Below are positions 22,807-35,705 of a stretch of 64,000 nt of DNA, piece after piece. The stretch's first letter is position 1. The number at the start of each line of letters is the position of its first letter. The stretch spans positions 10,431,501 through 10,495,500 of the forward strand of contig JALJCS010000024.1 of assembly GCA_023055355.1 (NCBI GenBank), written 5' to 3'. The notes beneath the pieces were generated by a model. The model made no database searches. It was given only the letters and a program-made list of their open reading frames with translations, and was not told the origin of the DNA. The DNA is from Agelaius tricolor. Lineage: Eukaryota > Chordata > Aves > Passeriformes > Icteridae. The position numbers and the translations under genes were made by a program.

Positions 22807-24253
22807 ATGAATTGGCTGGGAGGGAGGGAATATGGAAACTGGCAGAGTTTCTAGAGAAACACTCAGGTTCAGGTACAGTGCATTCTGCATGAACTTTTAA
22901 TAAGTAGGGAAATAGGCAGGGAATATTTCAGGCTGAAATATTTTGAGCTAATGTGAAGTGGGATTAAACAAAGGTTGCAGGAGCTGACTCACACCATGCT
23001 TAGCATTACAAGATAGTCATCTTAATCAGAACAGCTAGGGCATTTTTACAACACAATATCAATTCACTCTGTTTTTTTTCCTGGAAACCATTTTTATTTT
23101 GTCATGCTGCATGTCTTGTTACACCAAGGTTAAATTGTGGTTTGAATTCCTGGTAATAGAAGCTTGCCAGCAACCATAAAGCCAACCTCCCTAATTCTGT
23201 TGGGTTTTTTTTTCTATTTGTCTCATAGTCTAAATTTCTCAGGAGAAGCCACATGGAAAGTGATACAGCCTTACAATCAGAAGTCACTGCTACTAAACAG
23301 TCCTTGTAGAATTTCACTGAATTTAGAATTCCTCACAAGATAAAAGGTATAAACTAAAAGGCAAAAGCAGCACCAATGAATATCTGACCATATCTGTCAC
23401 ACACTTACTTAATATTTGGTTTGTTGAAGCTTTGGTATCCAAACTGTGTAACAGAGAATCCTTACCCACCACTTTTCATCTGAAACAGGATTTTTACAGC
23501 TCTAAAAGCTTTGCTGTCTTCTTACAGCTCCAAATAAATGCAAGGGTGACTCCTTTGGCTCTTTCTGAATGGTAAAGACTGCAACTGGGGCTTTTGCAAC
23601 ATCTTCACATTTCTAGGAGGTGAGGAAGGTGCAATGAAGAGAAAGTAAGTTGGTGGATGGTGTGATAGCTTTCATAAAGGAAAGGAGAGAATTTTTTTTT
23701 GTACTGTTTCTTCTTGTGAAGTTGATGGACATGGTGGAGATCTGATGAGTGGGGAGGAGGCTTCAGGAGTGGAACAACTACATGAGCTGAGGTGAACTTA
23801 GACCAGATCCATTAGTGTGAAAAGTGAAAAATATTTTCCCTGTCTCCCATCTTTCCCTTGACCTCCTAATGCTCTGTATGCCATGCCTGTGCTGCTCATT
23901 TCACCTAAGCAGATATACCATATATTCTTGTGGTGCAAATAGATCATATATTCTGGTCTCAAGGTGTGGGGATTTACAGAAAGCAACACACAAATTCTCC
24001 TGAATTTGAATTCACAAAACCAAACAGAACCTGACTAGAAGAATGTAGAGATCAAGCTCCTGTATAAAAGAACATCCAAACAACATCCTCCATCTCTGAA
24101 GATTTTCACTGCTGACACACATATATATCCTGTCAAAAAAAGAAGGTGATCACATCTATTTTATGCTTTTACAACTTAAAATCCTTTTTGTTTTACCATT
24201 AGTTAGCCTTAATATAGGCTTTTCTTGCATTTTTAAATGTACTGGAAACTTAC

Positions 24254-24343
24254 CCATGTAGGGTTTTGTGCCAGCCATAGAAGAAGCTTTTTCTGAGCCT
24301 TTCACAATGGTTGCTACATTAAAGTCAGTGATATGAACGTGTC
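24254..24343 (-). CDS. STK32B: STK32B exon: DFN metal-binding motif and activation segment
   Basis: This 90-nt exon begins with GA, completing a glycine codon, and encodes [13 protein letters not shown] through MAGTKPYM, ending with the first base of the next alanine codon. TDFN occupies the position of the kinase DFG motif. The Mg-binding aspartate is kept and the glycine is asparagine, as is usual in the STK32 family. [10 protein letters not shown] is the activation-loop end and P+1 region. The acceptor is AATTGCAG and the donor is ATGG/GTAAGTTT. Because the length is a multiple of 3 and the phase enters as 1 and leaves as 1, skipping would keep the frame but remove the activation segment. 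Confidence 0.96.
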
Positions 24344-27300
24344 CTGCAATTACACAAAGTAAAAACAGAAGTTAAAATAGCACATCATACAAATATTCCT
24401 CACTTTATCTAATATTTAAGTGATAATGGAAAAAACCCCACAATTTGATGTATATGTCACATTAATAGAAACTTAATATTAAATGTTACTCTGAACTAGA
24501 AAAATCAATTTGGAAGCACAGTGATGGAATAGTTTTCTTGTCACCCACTACCTGTCTGCACTCCTGAACTGTTTTTGCTGATCACTCCTGAATCTTCTCA
24601 TGCCATGAACAAAGATAACACATGGGCCCACAAGAACCCATTGAAGTTGGGTTCAGCAAGTTTAACTTGAAGTTTAGCAAGTCCAAGTGTAAGGCAGTGG
24701 ATGGAGGCAATGTCAGACATGAACACACATTGGGAGGTATGGTAATAACTCATTGAGAGCAGCCTTGGGGGGAAGAGCTGGGGGGCCCTGGTGGACCAAA
24801 GCCTGGCAATGTCCCAGCAGGGTGCATTTGCAGAAGGCTGACCCTGGCCTGGACTGCATCAAAGGAGGCACAGCCAGCAGGCTGAGGGAGGTGATTTCTC
24901 TCTTTCTGTCCTTGAGAGACCCCCCTGGAGGGTGGTGAGACACTGGCACAGGTTGCCCAGGGGGCTGTGGATGGGCCATCCCTGGCAGTGTTCAGGGAGG
25001 CTTGGTGGGGCTCTGAGCCCTGGTCTGACTGAAGTGTTCCTGCCCACAGCAGGAGGGTTGGAATGTGATGATCCTGAAGGCCCCTTCCAACCAGAACCAT
25101 TCTGTTATTCTGTTATTCTCTCTGTCTTCTCAGAAGTAACATGCAGAAGCAGATGTGAAGCTGGGTGTGAAATTTGCCTCGTCTCCAGCTACAGTCACCC
25201 CTCACATCTCAGGTACTTGTGACACTGTCTACAATTGCATCCACTACAGGTCATCATCAGCCTTTTTCTGAGTCTTCTCAGGGCAAAGAGGGAGAGGAGA
25301 AGACAAATGGCATTTTTATGAGACAATAAGTATAATATTAGATCCATAGTAGCAGAAGATGTGCATATAACAGGAGCAGATCCTAAATCATCACTCATTT
25401 GACAGCAGGTTGCAAGATGAACAGTAAGTGGCAGAAGTCAGCCTGAGAATGTGCTGCCTGACCAGCCAGACATGATTCAAACTGCACTAATGAGGCTGAA
25501 TGGCCAAACCTTCCATTACTCTTTTCCTGGGATAGTTTATGATAAGCACAGGCTCAGTTGCTCCACCACTGTGAAGTAATAGCTGTTAATCCTGGTTTGT
25601 CATAGGCAGAAAAACTGAACAGAAATCCAGTTTGAAAATATGTAAAGCTTTAATTTGACAAGTCTGTTAAGTTTTGTATCTTTGCTCAAGGACTAGTGTT
25701 GTGGGGTGATGCAGATGCTATCCTTGCTGTGATTACATCTGGCAGTGCCATGGAGGACAAGGAACTCCCTTCCCCATCTTAGCTCTGCACTCAGATCAGG
25801 ATTAATAGATCATGTGTTGAGCTACACTTCTGAGTGACAAATTTGTGTGGGGTTTTTTTTTCAAGGTCTCAGTCTCATTCAATCCACAGAGAGGATCAGG
25901 CTTTGGGCATGATGCAGTTGTTAAGCAAGGGAGGTTTTTAATCATGTTTGCTGCCAGAGATGAAAAGAGTGTAACAAATGACTGATGGATTTTACCCTGG
26001 TGACTGATGGAGGAAGAACAGCCTCGACAAAATGTCAGGCTGCTCCAACAATCTCACCCAGATCCTGCTCAAAGACCACAGGAAATGTATCAGCCAACCT
26101 CTAATTGTGCAGCTGTGCATGTGTGAACTGAAATGCCCAGAGGACCCTAATTTGGCCAGATCTGACCTGATTTTGAAGGGGGAAGTACTTAAGAAGGTAC
26201 TTCCCACTGCTAAACTTTAAGCTGTTTGTCCAAATGAGACACAGTAGAAGTCTTCAATGAAATGGTTTGCCTACTTTTCTGCAATTTTTTCAAAAAAACT
26301 GCTTGCATTTTATTAACACTTTTTTCCTAAGATGCCCAGGCCAGGAAGCCCTCTACACATGGCAGAGAAAAAATGTGAGCCAGGGAAAGGCATCCCTTTA
26401 TAAGAGGTGGGAAGTGTTAGGCTGCCATGACAAGAATCAGTGTTCACAGCCCAGCTGGACATAACAATTCCAAGGTGGTGTCCTACTCCCTGCTGGCTGG
26501 AGTGTAGCATATTTGCAGTTTATTTCTGCCATCATAAAACACTGTGACTGAAGGCTTCTTGAAAATGATAACTGAAAAACATAAAGCAACCTCATGGCAG
26601 TAGTTTAAAGCAATTCTATGTACACTGTAGAATGAAAGGTTGCAAGGATTTTGGTAGCCTAATATTCTCTCTCTTTTTTTGACAGATAATAGAAATAGAA
26701 ATATATATGAAGTTCTGCCACTTAAATGACAGCATTGTAAGTGAGGCTCCATTAGAGTGCCAGTGTGACTGTCCATTGCAAAACATCCATCCATTCAGAC
26801 TGATCCAAACAGGTGATTTGCAATGAAAACTGCCTCTCCTGCAGTGCATTATTTTCTCTCCCTTTAATTAGATTTCTTTTCATTTAACAAAACCAAAATA
26901 GCACACATGAAATGTTGTATACATTGTGGTTTTTTTTGTTAGAAATGCCTTTCTGGAAGGTAAGGGATGGATCATGAAGGTAGATTCTGCACAGCTCCTC
27001 TGCATCCTGCTGCCCATACAGCAACAGGCAGCTCCTGTACATGAGGTAGGACACAGTTTACTGCTGGAAAAGCTGCCCCTTTGCTTTTCCCCATCACTGA
27101 GCTGTTCCACCTATGGCAAGAGAGAGAGGGAGAAAACATCTTCCCAGTAGGGAGACATTGAAAAAGCTGAGAGTCTTCTTTCTGCTGACAGGAGGGTGCT
27201 GAAGGAGTTTTGGAATATCTTGAATCTGGTGATTGCAAGTTATTATTCATCAAATCCTGGAATTCTAGATGTTTGGAGTTTTTCATTTTTGTTTTGGTTT

Positions 27301-30300
27301 TTTGGGGTTTTTTCAGGTTTTTTTTTTAAGCATATTTTAAAACATATTAAAGAAAACACTTTTCTTTCTTGAAGGATGGTAAACTTCTACAATTTCTTGC
27401 TCCAGGAGGTTGTAAAGGCCAATATCAGCTGCAGCTTCAAGAAGGCAGCTAACTCAGTAACAAGTTATTTTCTTCACATTCTAAATGGAATATGCAAAGA
27501 TGCTCTGATATCCTACCACAAAAAATTGTGGGTGATAGGCAACACTGATGGCAAAGTGGGAAAATGCATGTTCCACAAATGCTTCCTTTTGTCACCACTT
27601 GCAACAAAATGCTGCCCAAGGTGCTGGATCTGACCTAGCAGGGAGTCCTTGCTCAGTAAACCAAGCATGGATTTTGCTGCATGAAACCATGTTGTGGAAA
27701 GCTTGCCTGAGAGGTGTTCCAACTCTTGCAGGCTCTTTGTAAACAGATTGTATTGATGGTGTGGTCACTAAGCAAAAGGCCAAGCCTGGATGCAAAAGCA
27801 GAGATTGTAATTTCTGCAGAACCACTAGCAATGGTAATTTCAATGGTACTACCAAATAACTGTAGGAACAATGTTATCATCTCATGAAAATGTCAATTTA
27901 TTACTCTGTTTACCACTGCTTGTTTTATTGCATTTGACAAATTCTATGTCTCTTTGACATCATAGTTAATAGATCATGCAAACTTTTAAAGATATCTTTA
28001 ATTTCTTTGATATTTAGACAAAAATACATCATGGACCAGACTTAGTAGATTCCAGATCTAAATGCTGTCATTTCAGTTACATTGTTCTAAACCATTAAAA
28101 TGAAAGGAATAGAAGAGGAACCAGAATTCTGTCATTGAGAGAATTCTAAAATGTTTTTCTCTGTGCAATACAATTGTAATAGCTCCCCTGAAACACGAGG
28201 TAGTCACTTCAGCTGTCACTGGAATAATTCTATTTCAGATATATGTTAGCAGAACAGAGAATTACTACTAATATTAGATATTAGTGTTAGTCATAAGAGG
28301 AAGAGCTTTCTGGGAAAGCCGAGAAAAAAAAAACATTAAAAAGGAGCTTTATTGATTGAATTAATTTCCTTAGAGGGCCTGATTCTTGTTCAGAGAATGA
28401 ACCCTGAAACCATCCCTACTTTCTCTCCTCAGAGATTAGATGTGTATTGTCTCCAGGAGACCATGCAATCAACCTCTGACAGGGGCTGAACACCATTTTT
28501 AATGGCTGCTTATCCCATTCTCATGTAGCATTTTGCTTTTCAGAATCATCAAACATTTATTTCCACTGATGCATCAGAACATACATCAGATGACCAGTCC
28601 TGAGATGTGGCTTTGATGAAAAGCATATGGAAAATTCAGACTGCCAGAATTCCTCTGCCAGAATGATTTTGAATATGTTGTATATGTTTTTGTGGTTTGT
28701 TTTTTGGTTTTTTTTTTTTAATTTGTAAATTAGATTGATCATTTTTAAGAAAAATCATTTGTTTTCATTACTTCTGTACTCCTGAGGTATGTTCCCTAAG
28801 CCATACAGATCAATTACAGTGAAACTGGTTTTACTGAGCACAAATATCTATAATATGTGTTCTTGGTATATGCTATGAAAGCTAGTCAATTTAACTGCTT
28901 GAAGATGTAAGGTAATATAAATGGTGTAACACCAAATTTTGACTTCAGCCAGAATAGGTTTCTTCAGTGAGGCCAAAGAAATCTGAGTCACTGAGAATTT
29001 GTCTCAGTCAGAAATGTTGTGCATATCCAATTACTTCAATTACTTGATAATTTGTGTAAGCATAATTTGTTTAATGAACTGCAAGAGGACCTAGGGGGTA
29101 AAGTCAAGCATATAGGAAACTGTTGAGCCAACTTAGAGGCCACAGGCTAAAATAAAGTTCCTTCCTGTACACCTGGTTAGGCTCATGTTAGGTGAATTTG
29201 TTATGCTTACTCTGCAGCCAAATATATTTGTGGTGCATATTTTTCCATTGAGTGAAATCTGATGATTTTGTTAAAATGGTGTTGTTATGTTGCAGCTTAA
29301 TCAGAGCTGTTAAAGACTTCAAGAATAGCTTTTTTCTTGCAAAAGAGCTTCACTTCTGTAAGGTAAGCCTGAGGTAATCAGCATGGGACAGACACTGTGC
29401 ACATTTAGTGAGTTGAAGTGTATAGAACCTTTACAGGCTTCAGGGAATTCCTTCCCCAACCAGTGACAGCTCCTTGAGCTTGTTTGAACCCATGAATTGA
29501 TAATTTCTGCTGACCAAGATTGGTGTGCTTGTCTGGAGAGGTCTGTTCTCTCACCCCTTGTCTGCAGGTGTGCAATGAGGGAGCAGTATTCTGCTGCTTT
29601 GCAGAAGACAGGCCATCCATCCCAAAATTTCCAAGCCGCCTGCAGATAACTTTGTTGCTGAATAGTTTATAATCACAAAAAATCCCCTTCATTTTGCATC
29701 ATTGTGCTCACTCTGGTGTAGGTTCTTCTTTGTGATGCCTGAGTCCCCATAGGAAGGCTCTCACAAGAGAGTTTGTTTTTTAGCCACAAGAGGCTGGTTT
29801 TGTGCACTAATTGACCTTGATGAGGGGCAGGGAGAGATAAAGGTGACTGTGCTTCCAAGGCTGTCAATCAGAGATTTAATACACTCATACTCATTTTGTG
29901 TTGCTGTTGACATCTTTAATTCACCAGGACTTAAAGGCAAGATATTTCTATTTCATGCTTGTTTGCTGATACCAGAGTCTTGGGAACATTAGCACTTATG
30001 GGTCTGAAGCATTAAATTGCTGAAGTTATAGATGGTTTAAAACTCCAATATCACTTAGCTTTATTAGCTTTTGTGTTCCCAGGAACAAACATCATCTATG
30101 CAGAATGTTACCTCTTTAATCAACTTTTACTTGTATACTCAGCAGCTCTACAATGGATTTTGAAACATAATGCCATCATTGGATTAATTTCAATATTATA
30201 TTTTCTCAGAGATGTTCTGCAAATCAAAAACAAAGCACAAGACTTTCCCATGGTAGCAAGCACACATCTCCTTTTTCTAACTAGGCTTTTTCCTCTATGT

Positions 30301-31023
30301 ATTTCTGTTCTAACTGATACAAGGTTAATGCCCTCTTTACCTAAATTTCTCAGTTTTTCCCTATAAACAGTTGCAAGAAGATACATGACATTTTAATTAA
30401 ATACTTGTTGGAGAGAGTACATGTTTAAAATTTAAGTTTAAAAGAATCAGCTGCTTTTCTTTCATACCATGTCTTTTATCTTTAAGAACATGGAATTAAT
30501 AGTAAAAGTTCAAAGCTGTTTATTGTTGTCTACTCCTTTTTATGCTATTTAAGCCAGAGCTACATGTATGGAGAGAAACTTTGCAGTCAAATTTCCAAAT
30601 TCCCTATTTAGATTTTAGAAAGTTTATTTTAGATATCTACATGAGAAATAATTTGCTATGTAGAATTTCTTAGCCCTTCAGAAGTTCTAAAAGAGAAAAT
30701 GAAGTGCTTGGTACTGTTCTGTAGGGACCTAAAAAGGGGTTATGGTGATCCACACAATCCTGTTAATAAAATACTAACTTCTTTTTACTATGTGTCCCTG
30801 CTTATCTCAATTCATATTAAATTCCTTTGTATTCAGAACTTGAAAATTTCTGATCTGCACATTTCTTTGGCAATAGGAGGGAAAACTACGAAATCCACAA
30901 GGTTTTCTGAGAAAGCCCAGATTTAGGTAGGAATTCAACATTGGAGGTTGATTTACAAAGTGTGTCATGAGCATTCCACTGGGATCTCAGGAATTAGAGA
31001 TTCTGAGAGAAAGCAATACTCAC
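24344..31023 (-). other. STK32B intron, 6680 bp
   Basis: Contains the internally deleted CR1 at 24748-25117 near the 3' side. A short perfect hairpin lies at 26180-26205 (9-bp arms, 8-nt loop). T/G-rich low-complexity tracts occur around 27285-27330 and 28685-28720. The rest is AT-rich DNA in which I see no exon, RNA gene or repeat. Confidence 0.82.
24748..25117 (+). mobile_element. CR1 LINE fragment, plus orientation, internally deleted
   Basis: The first part (about 24748-24900) resembles the CR1 RT C-terminal coding region (GACTGCATCAAAGGAGGCAC, followed by GCCAGCAGGCTGAGGGAGGT). The sequence then passes abruptly at about 24900-24930 to the 3' region (GACACTGGCACAGGTTGCCC). The tail has the typical CCCCTTCCAACCAGAACCATT followed by short ATTCTGTT repeats. 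Several hundred bases between these parts of a normal CR1 are missing. It is noncoding now, although several frames are open by chance in this G+C-rich element. Confidence 0.85.
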
Positions 31024-31061
31024 CATGTTCATCCAGTAGTATGTTGTCAGGTTTGATGTCC
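31024..31061 (-). CDS. STK32B: STK32B micro-exon: catalytic loop (DIKPDN)
   Basis: A very short exon of 38 nt encodes DIKPDNILLDEH with one base at each end belonging to split codons. The first base completes the HRD arginine from the upstream exon, so the catalytic aspartate is the first full codon. The lysine and asparagine of the catalytic loop (K in DIKP, N in PDN) follow. The acceptor is ATTTTCCAG and the donor is CATG/GTGAGTA. The exon is too short for ordinary ORF scanning and was found by joining phases between the neighbours. It sits alone between introns of 21.5 kb and 6.7 kb. Exclusion would remove the catalytic loop and shift the frame (38 is not a multiple of 3). Confidence 0.95.
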
Positions 31062-33889
31062 CTGGAAAATAAGGAAAGGAAAACATTACATTTTATACCC
31101 AAAGGAAATCTGCAATTTTAAAGTTTTCCCCATTTGGGTATGAGGACTAAGTCACTTAAATCATTACAAACTCAATGACAGCTATATAATACATAAAGGC
31201 AAATGATTTTTATCTACATATTTTTGCTGCCCTGAGAAAACATGCATACTAAAGAGGCTCTCTGGGTTTCCATTTATTGTAGTTTTGTTTTCATATGGTT
31301 AGCATTGACATAGGTATGGTTTTCAAGATTATGTGCTTTATTCTTTATAGCAGCAGTAAAATGAGAAGGCAGACTTGCATCTAGAAGGTGCCTGATTGCT
31401 TCAGGGACTCCACATTTGACAGAAATAATTTAATTGGAAGCATAGGTGGTTTACCCTGTCTGCCAGACCCTGCTAATCTGCCATGCATGGTCACTCACAC
31501 ACAGCAGAGTCCTGTGATCTGTCGTGTGCTAATTGAGTATGTCCAGAAGCTCTGCTGTCACTCCCAGATCTCCACTTGGCTGTCTGAAACCAAGTACCAT
31601 GCTGGGAAAAGGAGCAGAGGTACAGGAAGGTGGGATAAGGGAAGGTGGAGATTATGACAGGCTGAAGCACCAGCTCAACTCTGTCATTCTTGGCACAAGA
31701 GTGCCACGATATTACCCTAGAGAGTTGCACTTTCAGGATTATTTTCTATTGACCCAAGTTGATGCTGCTGTGAAGAGGGATGGAAACAACTTTTCCCCAC
31801 CACTGTCAGGCATTCCCACCCTCTTTCTTGGCCCAGAATTACTGCCACTGGTGTGGAGCTGCTCAGGGAAAATGCATGTCTTGGCTTTGCTGGTTAAACT
31901 GGCCTTGGTGAGGCTCAGCCGGGGCTGGGTCAGCCTGATGGGGCAGTGCTGGGTGGCACCACCTTGTCTGCACTTCATGCAGGTTTGAAACTCCTTGTTC
32001 TTGGTGAGGCATTGCCAGAGTGGCAGAGCAGCAGTTGAACAACTTGAGCAACAGTTTTGGCCCTTGGGCTGAATTTTCCACTTACCTCAAAAGACAAGGA
32101 ACCATAAACTGGCAAAATAAGTTCCTGAATGTCTGCAAATGAACTGCAAACACTCCCACCTCTGAAATCTCTTTTAGATAAGAGATGGCTTATCTTTATA
32201 CATTTCCTAGGAAAGTTTTTTCCCAACATGCCCATAAATGGAATATTCAAAAAAGTGAAGTGTTGCAAAAGGAAAATGTGTTACACCATATTTTTTTTCC
32301 AAATTTAAAGTAGGATTTCTAAAGTAAACATTATACAGGAATAAGATAGCAAAAGCAATTATAATATATTTATTGCTTACCTAAGTTTCACATCTTTATT
32401 GACAGAAGAAGGAAACCTACACTTTCCTTAGCGTTCTCTATTCCATGCTTTCTAGCCCTTGTTGAGATTCATATGAAATTATGAAGTATCCTAAAATTAT
32501 TTCTATAATTTGTGTAGTGGAAGCTGAGGAAACACAGTATGAATAAGAAATTACTTTGAATAATTCTCTGCACATTTGGAAATAATGTAGAATGCATATA
32601 TATATATCTGTGTAAGGAACAGGATCTCATTATGAAGAACTATCTGGCATGGAAATTTAAAGTTATACCAATATTTCAGTGTGAAATACTGGCTACCTAT
32701 AATTGTCTGATTCAGAAGCAGTTCTCTGTTATAATGTTATAAGCAGCAGTTATTTGTATAATAAAAGGAACATCTGTCCTAGAGCCCATTTCACCCAAAA
32801 TCTTCCAGACTCTGAGTTCTCTTTCCTTTCCCCTGTAATCACTTGGCATATCATTTACCACACTATAATCTTTCCTTCCCTGATTTCATATGGGTGAAGT
32901 TGTGAGAAAAACTGTAGAGATAAATATATTTGTTTATATTATGAAACATATTTGTGTTTTGTTTAAATTTGGAATTTTGTATTTTGTTGAATTTGGTTAA
33001 ATTAGCAGAGGAGATCCGATGCAATTCTAAATGTAATGTTATATCTAATCTCTCAAGTGATGAGAGGGTTTTTGAAATAGCTACTGCTCAGATGGTTCCT
33101 ATATTTTCCAGTGGCAATTTTGTCTTTGGTTTCTGATAAAAGTTTTGTGATAAGAGTTGGAATTGTGATTTCCTGTTGAATAGTCTTTGTGGTTGATTCA
33201 TGACTTGAAAATACAGCAATAACTTTCCATGGAAGTAAGTAATAGTTTTGACACCTGAATAAAATATTTTAAACTTTACCTTCACAAATTTTTACAAGAA
33301 CAAACTGACTCTGCACTTCTCATGTGGGTAAAAAGATTGAGGTCATACACATGTACATTTGGGTCTTTTTGTGGCTTCCTGAGATCAGTGATACATTCAA
33401 CAGCACTCCAAACTCTTTTCCCCAGTTTAAGAAAATGAAGAATTAGAATTATACAGTCATTAGCACTTCACCAAGAATAAAACTGATCAAAAGGAGAAAT
33501 TCATCTTTATGAGCTACTGCCATGTGTATGACAATGCAGCACACAGGGATTGCTCATTACAAGACAGTGCCTTTTTTGTCTTTTTTTTAAAAGAAGATCA
33601 GTTCAAACAATTTGAATATCTGCTATGGTATTTCATCATTAAACAGTCTATACATTTTTATAGCCACCAGAAAAGACATTGACAAATCCACTTGACAACT
33701 GTATGTATCATCAAATATACTCTTCATTCAGTTTGTGCCTGTAATGTTCAGAAAGTTGAGTGGTACAATTAGATCTGTGCTTATCCTTCCATGACTAATT
33801 CAGGCAGTGGCTGATACTTGATACAGATGTGCACAAACCATAAAGCCTTTCCCACCTAAGGGATGTTTCTCACTGTTGGCTTTGCTCAT

Positions 33890-34480
33890 TTTGCTCAGGG
33901 GCAGGATGTAGCTGGGGGCAGGCACCACAGGGCGTACGGCCTTGCGCACAGCAGCAAAACCCCTCACTCCCTGAGGCAACCTGGTGGGCTCACAGCCCTG
34001 CCTCAGACCTCAAACAGGATATTTTAAACTGCTCTTGCAGCAAGTGAAAGTCGTGGGCTATTTAAAGCCAGAAGGTAAAGAAGTTTATTAAGTCAGACAC
34101 TGCTGCTCTGGGGTCACGCGCCTGGAGATGCGCGAGGTGCGCGGATTCACGAGGCGGGTGAGAAGGACAAGCACAGGGTCACCGTGCACACGGAGTGCCA
34201 CCGTGCACACAGAGTGCCACCGTGCACACAGAGTGCCACCATGCACACAGAGTGCCACCGTGCACACAGAGTGTGCCCTCCAGCAGCTCTCTGCTGGGGG
34301 ATTGGCCCCACTTTGCAGGGAGCACTAAAAGCTCTGCTCTCCAGAGGCAGCTTGTTGAGAGCTCTAAAGAGCGCGAAGAAGCACAGGCACTGCTCTGCCC
34401 TTGCACTGAGCACTGCCAGCCAGGAGCAGGGCACAGAAGGTTCAAAGGGGTCCAGGGGAAGACTTGGCAGGCCCAGGTGC
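33890..34480. other. CpG- and G+C-rich intronic block of unknown origin
   Basis: Base composition changes sharply from the AT-rich surroundings. CpG-containing words are frequent (GGGCGTACGGCCTTGCGCAC near 33932, and CACGCGCCTGGAGATGCGCG near 34115). Many frames are open on both strands as a by-product. A minisatellite sits inside it. Read on the minus strand, an AATAAA lies near 34087-34092 and a TTTAAATAG near 34058, so an LTR-like element is possible. I could not find terminal repeats or a target duplication, and I do not recognise the family. A small CpG-rich regulatory element is the other possibility. Confidence 0.5.
34180..34274. repeat. 19-bp minisatellite, five copies
   Basis: Five head-to-tail copies of a 19-bp unit (CACCGTGCACACAGAGTGC). 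The first has one change (CGGAG), the fourth has CATG and the last ends TGT. Since 19 is not a multiple of 3, each frame cycles through HTEC, HRVPP and TQSAT-like peptides, which explains the apparent repetitive peptides here. They are not evidence of a gene. Confidence 0.95.
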
Positions 34481-35554
34481 ATCACAAGTTACTGGGTGTA
34501 CTCAGAACTGAGGACTTCTGGAGTCTGTTATATTTAGTTTCTCTAGATAAATACTCTAATTAAATTCGCTAAACCACTGTTTTAGTGAATTTAAAAGATA
34601 AATCCTCTTTAGTTAAGCAGTTTAAATTCAAACATACTGTGTAAGTGAAATTTTGGTTTGATTACACATCAATTTTTCTGAAAAAAATTTCCCATTAGCA
34701 AGATGTTTAAACAGCAGCACCTTAACTTCAGGGTTTTCCTGTTACAAATATCCCTAGTTAAGAGAATTAATTGAAACATTCATTTCATAATCCAAGTACT
34801 TTGAACCAGCTCATAGGAGAAGTCGAAGGACTTTTGCAAGGATTACATTCACCATGGTTTGGATTCAGACATGCCCTGGGCTTCTCTCTCACCATTCATC
34901 AAGCAATGGCCAACAGAGCTATGGAAGCATCCTTGACACTGATCTCATAAATACAACTTTGTCAGTCTGTACCAGTACTACTCCAGCTGTTTTTGTATGC
35001 AGAAATATCAGAGCCACATAGAAATGAGAGTAGAGAAACCTTCAAAGTCTTTTGCTCAGTGACAGGACAAGGCTTAACTAACATAAAAACTGGCTCAAGA
35101 AACTCAAAGGTGCAAACAATTGAGAAAAAAAATTAAGACCCCCCAATTTAATTGCTATTTTTGATATTGCCCCATGTCTAGATTTCTTCAATTGCCTTAG
35201 CTACAAATATCAAAATAAAACTGCCTGGAGGATGAAAGTTGAGTTAGAAGATGCTGCTATAATTTCCAAGTAGGAAAGAATGATTAATAATCTACTTGTA
35301 TCTTTTATAATATCTAGGCTCTGTGTGCATCCCATGTGCTTGAAGATTTTTCTCTCTGCATGGAGTAAAACCATGCATGTGGCTCAACTCATGTTCACTG
35401 CATCTGCCAAGTCAGAGTATCTTCCCTGGAAAGGTTCAAAATGCTTATAAAGGACTTGGGCTCAAGAATCTGCAGTTTTAATTGCCTTTTCCATCAGTTT
35501 CCTTCTGATGTTATGAAGTAGAAGCAGGTTTCAAAGTCATGAGGTGGAGAAGTC

Positions 35555-35705
35555 ATGCAGTCTTCATCCTTGTTGGTTTTCAAGACCTGACTGGATAAAT
35601 CCCAAATAACCTGTTCTGATCTGAAGGCTGACCCTGCTTTGGGAAGATCATTATGCTGGAGGTGTCTGGAGGTCCCTTCCACCCTGAATTAGTCTGAGTC
35701 TATGA
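35555..35705 (+). mobile_element. CR1 LINE 3'-end fragment, plus orientation
   Basis: Decayed CR1 tail: CTGACTGGATAAATCCC, then GGAGGTGTCTGGAGGTCCCT and TCCACCCTGAATTAGTCTGAG before TCTATGAA, which resembles the usual CR1 ending. About 150 bp long and 5'-truncated. The left boundary is uncertain by some tens of bases. Confidence 0.65.

Noticed and set aside
31533..31988. 151-codon plus-strand ORF
   Set aside because: No recognisable motif, antisense frames also open, intronic; treated as chance.
34128..34563. Repetitive peptides with HTEC/HRVPP units on both strands
   Set aside because: Produced by a 19-bp minisatellite cycling through frames; no start context or conservation evidence.
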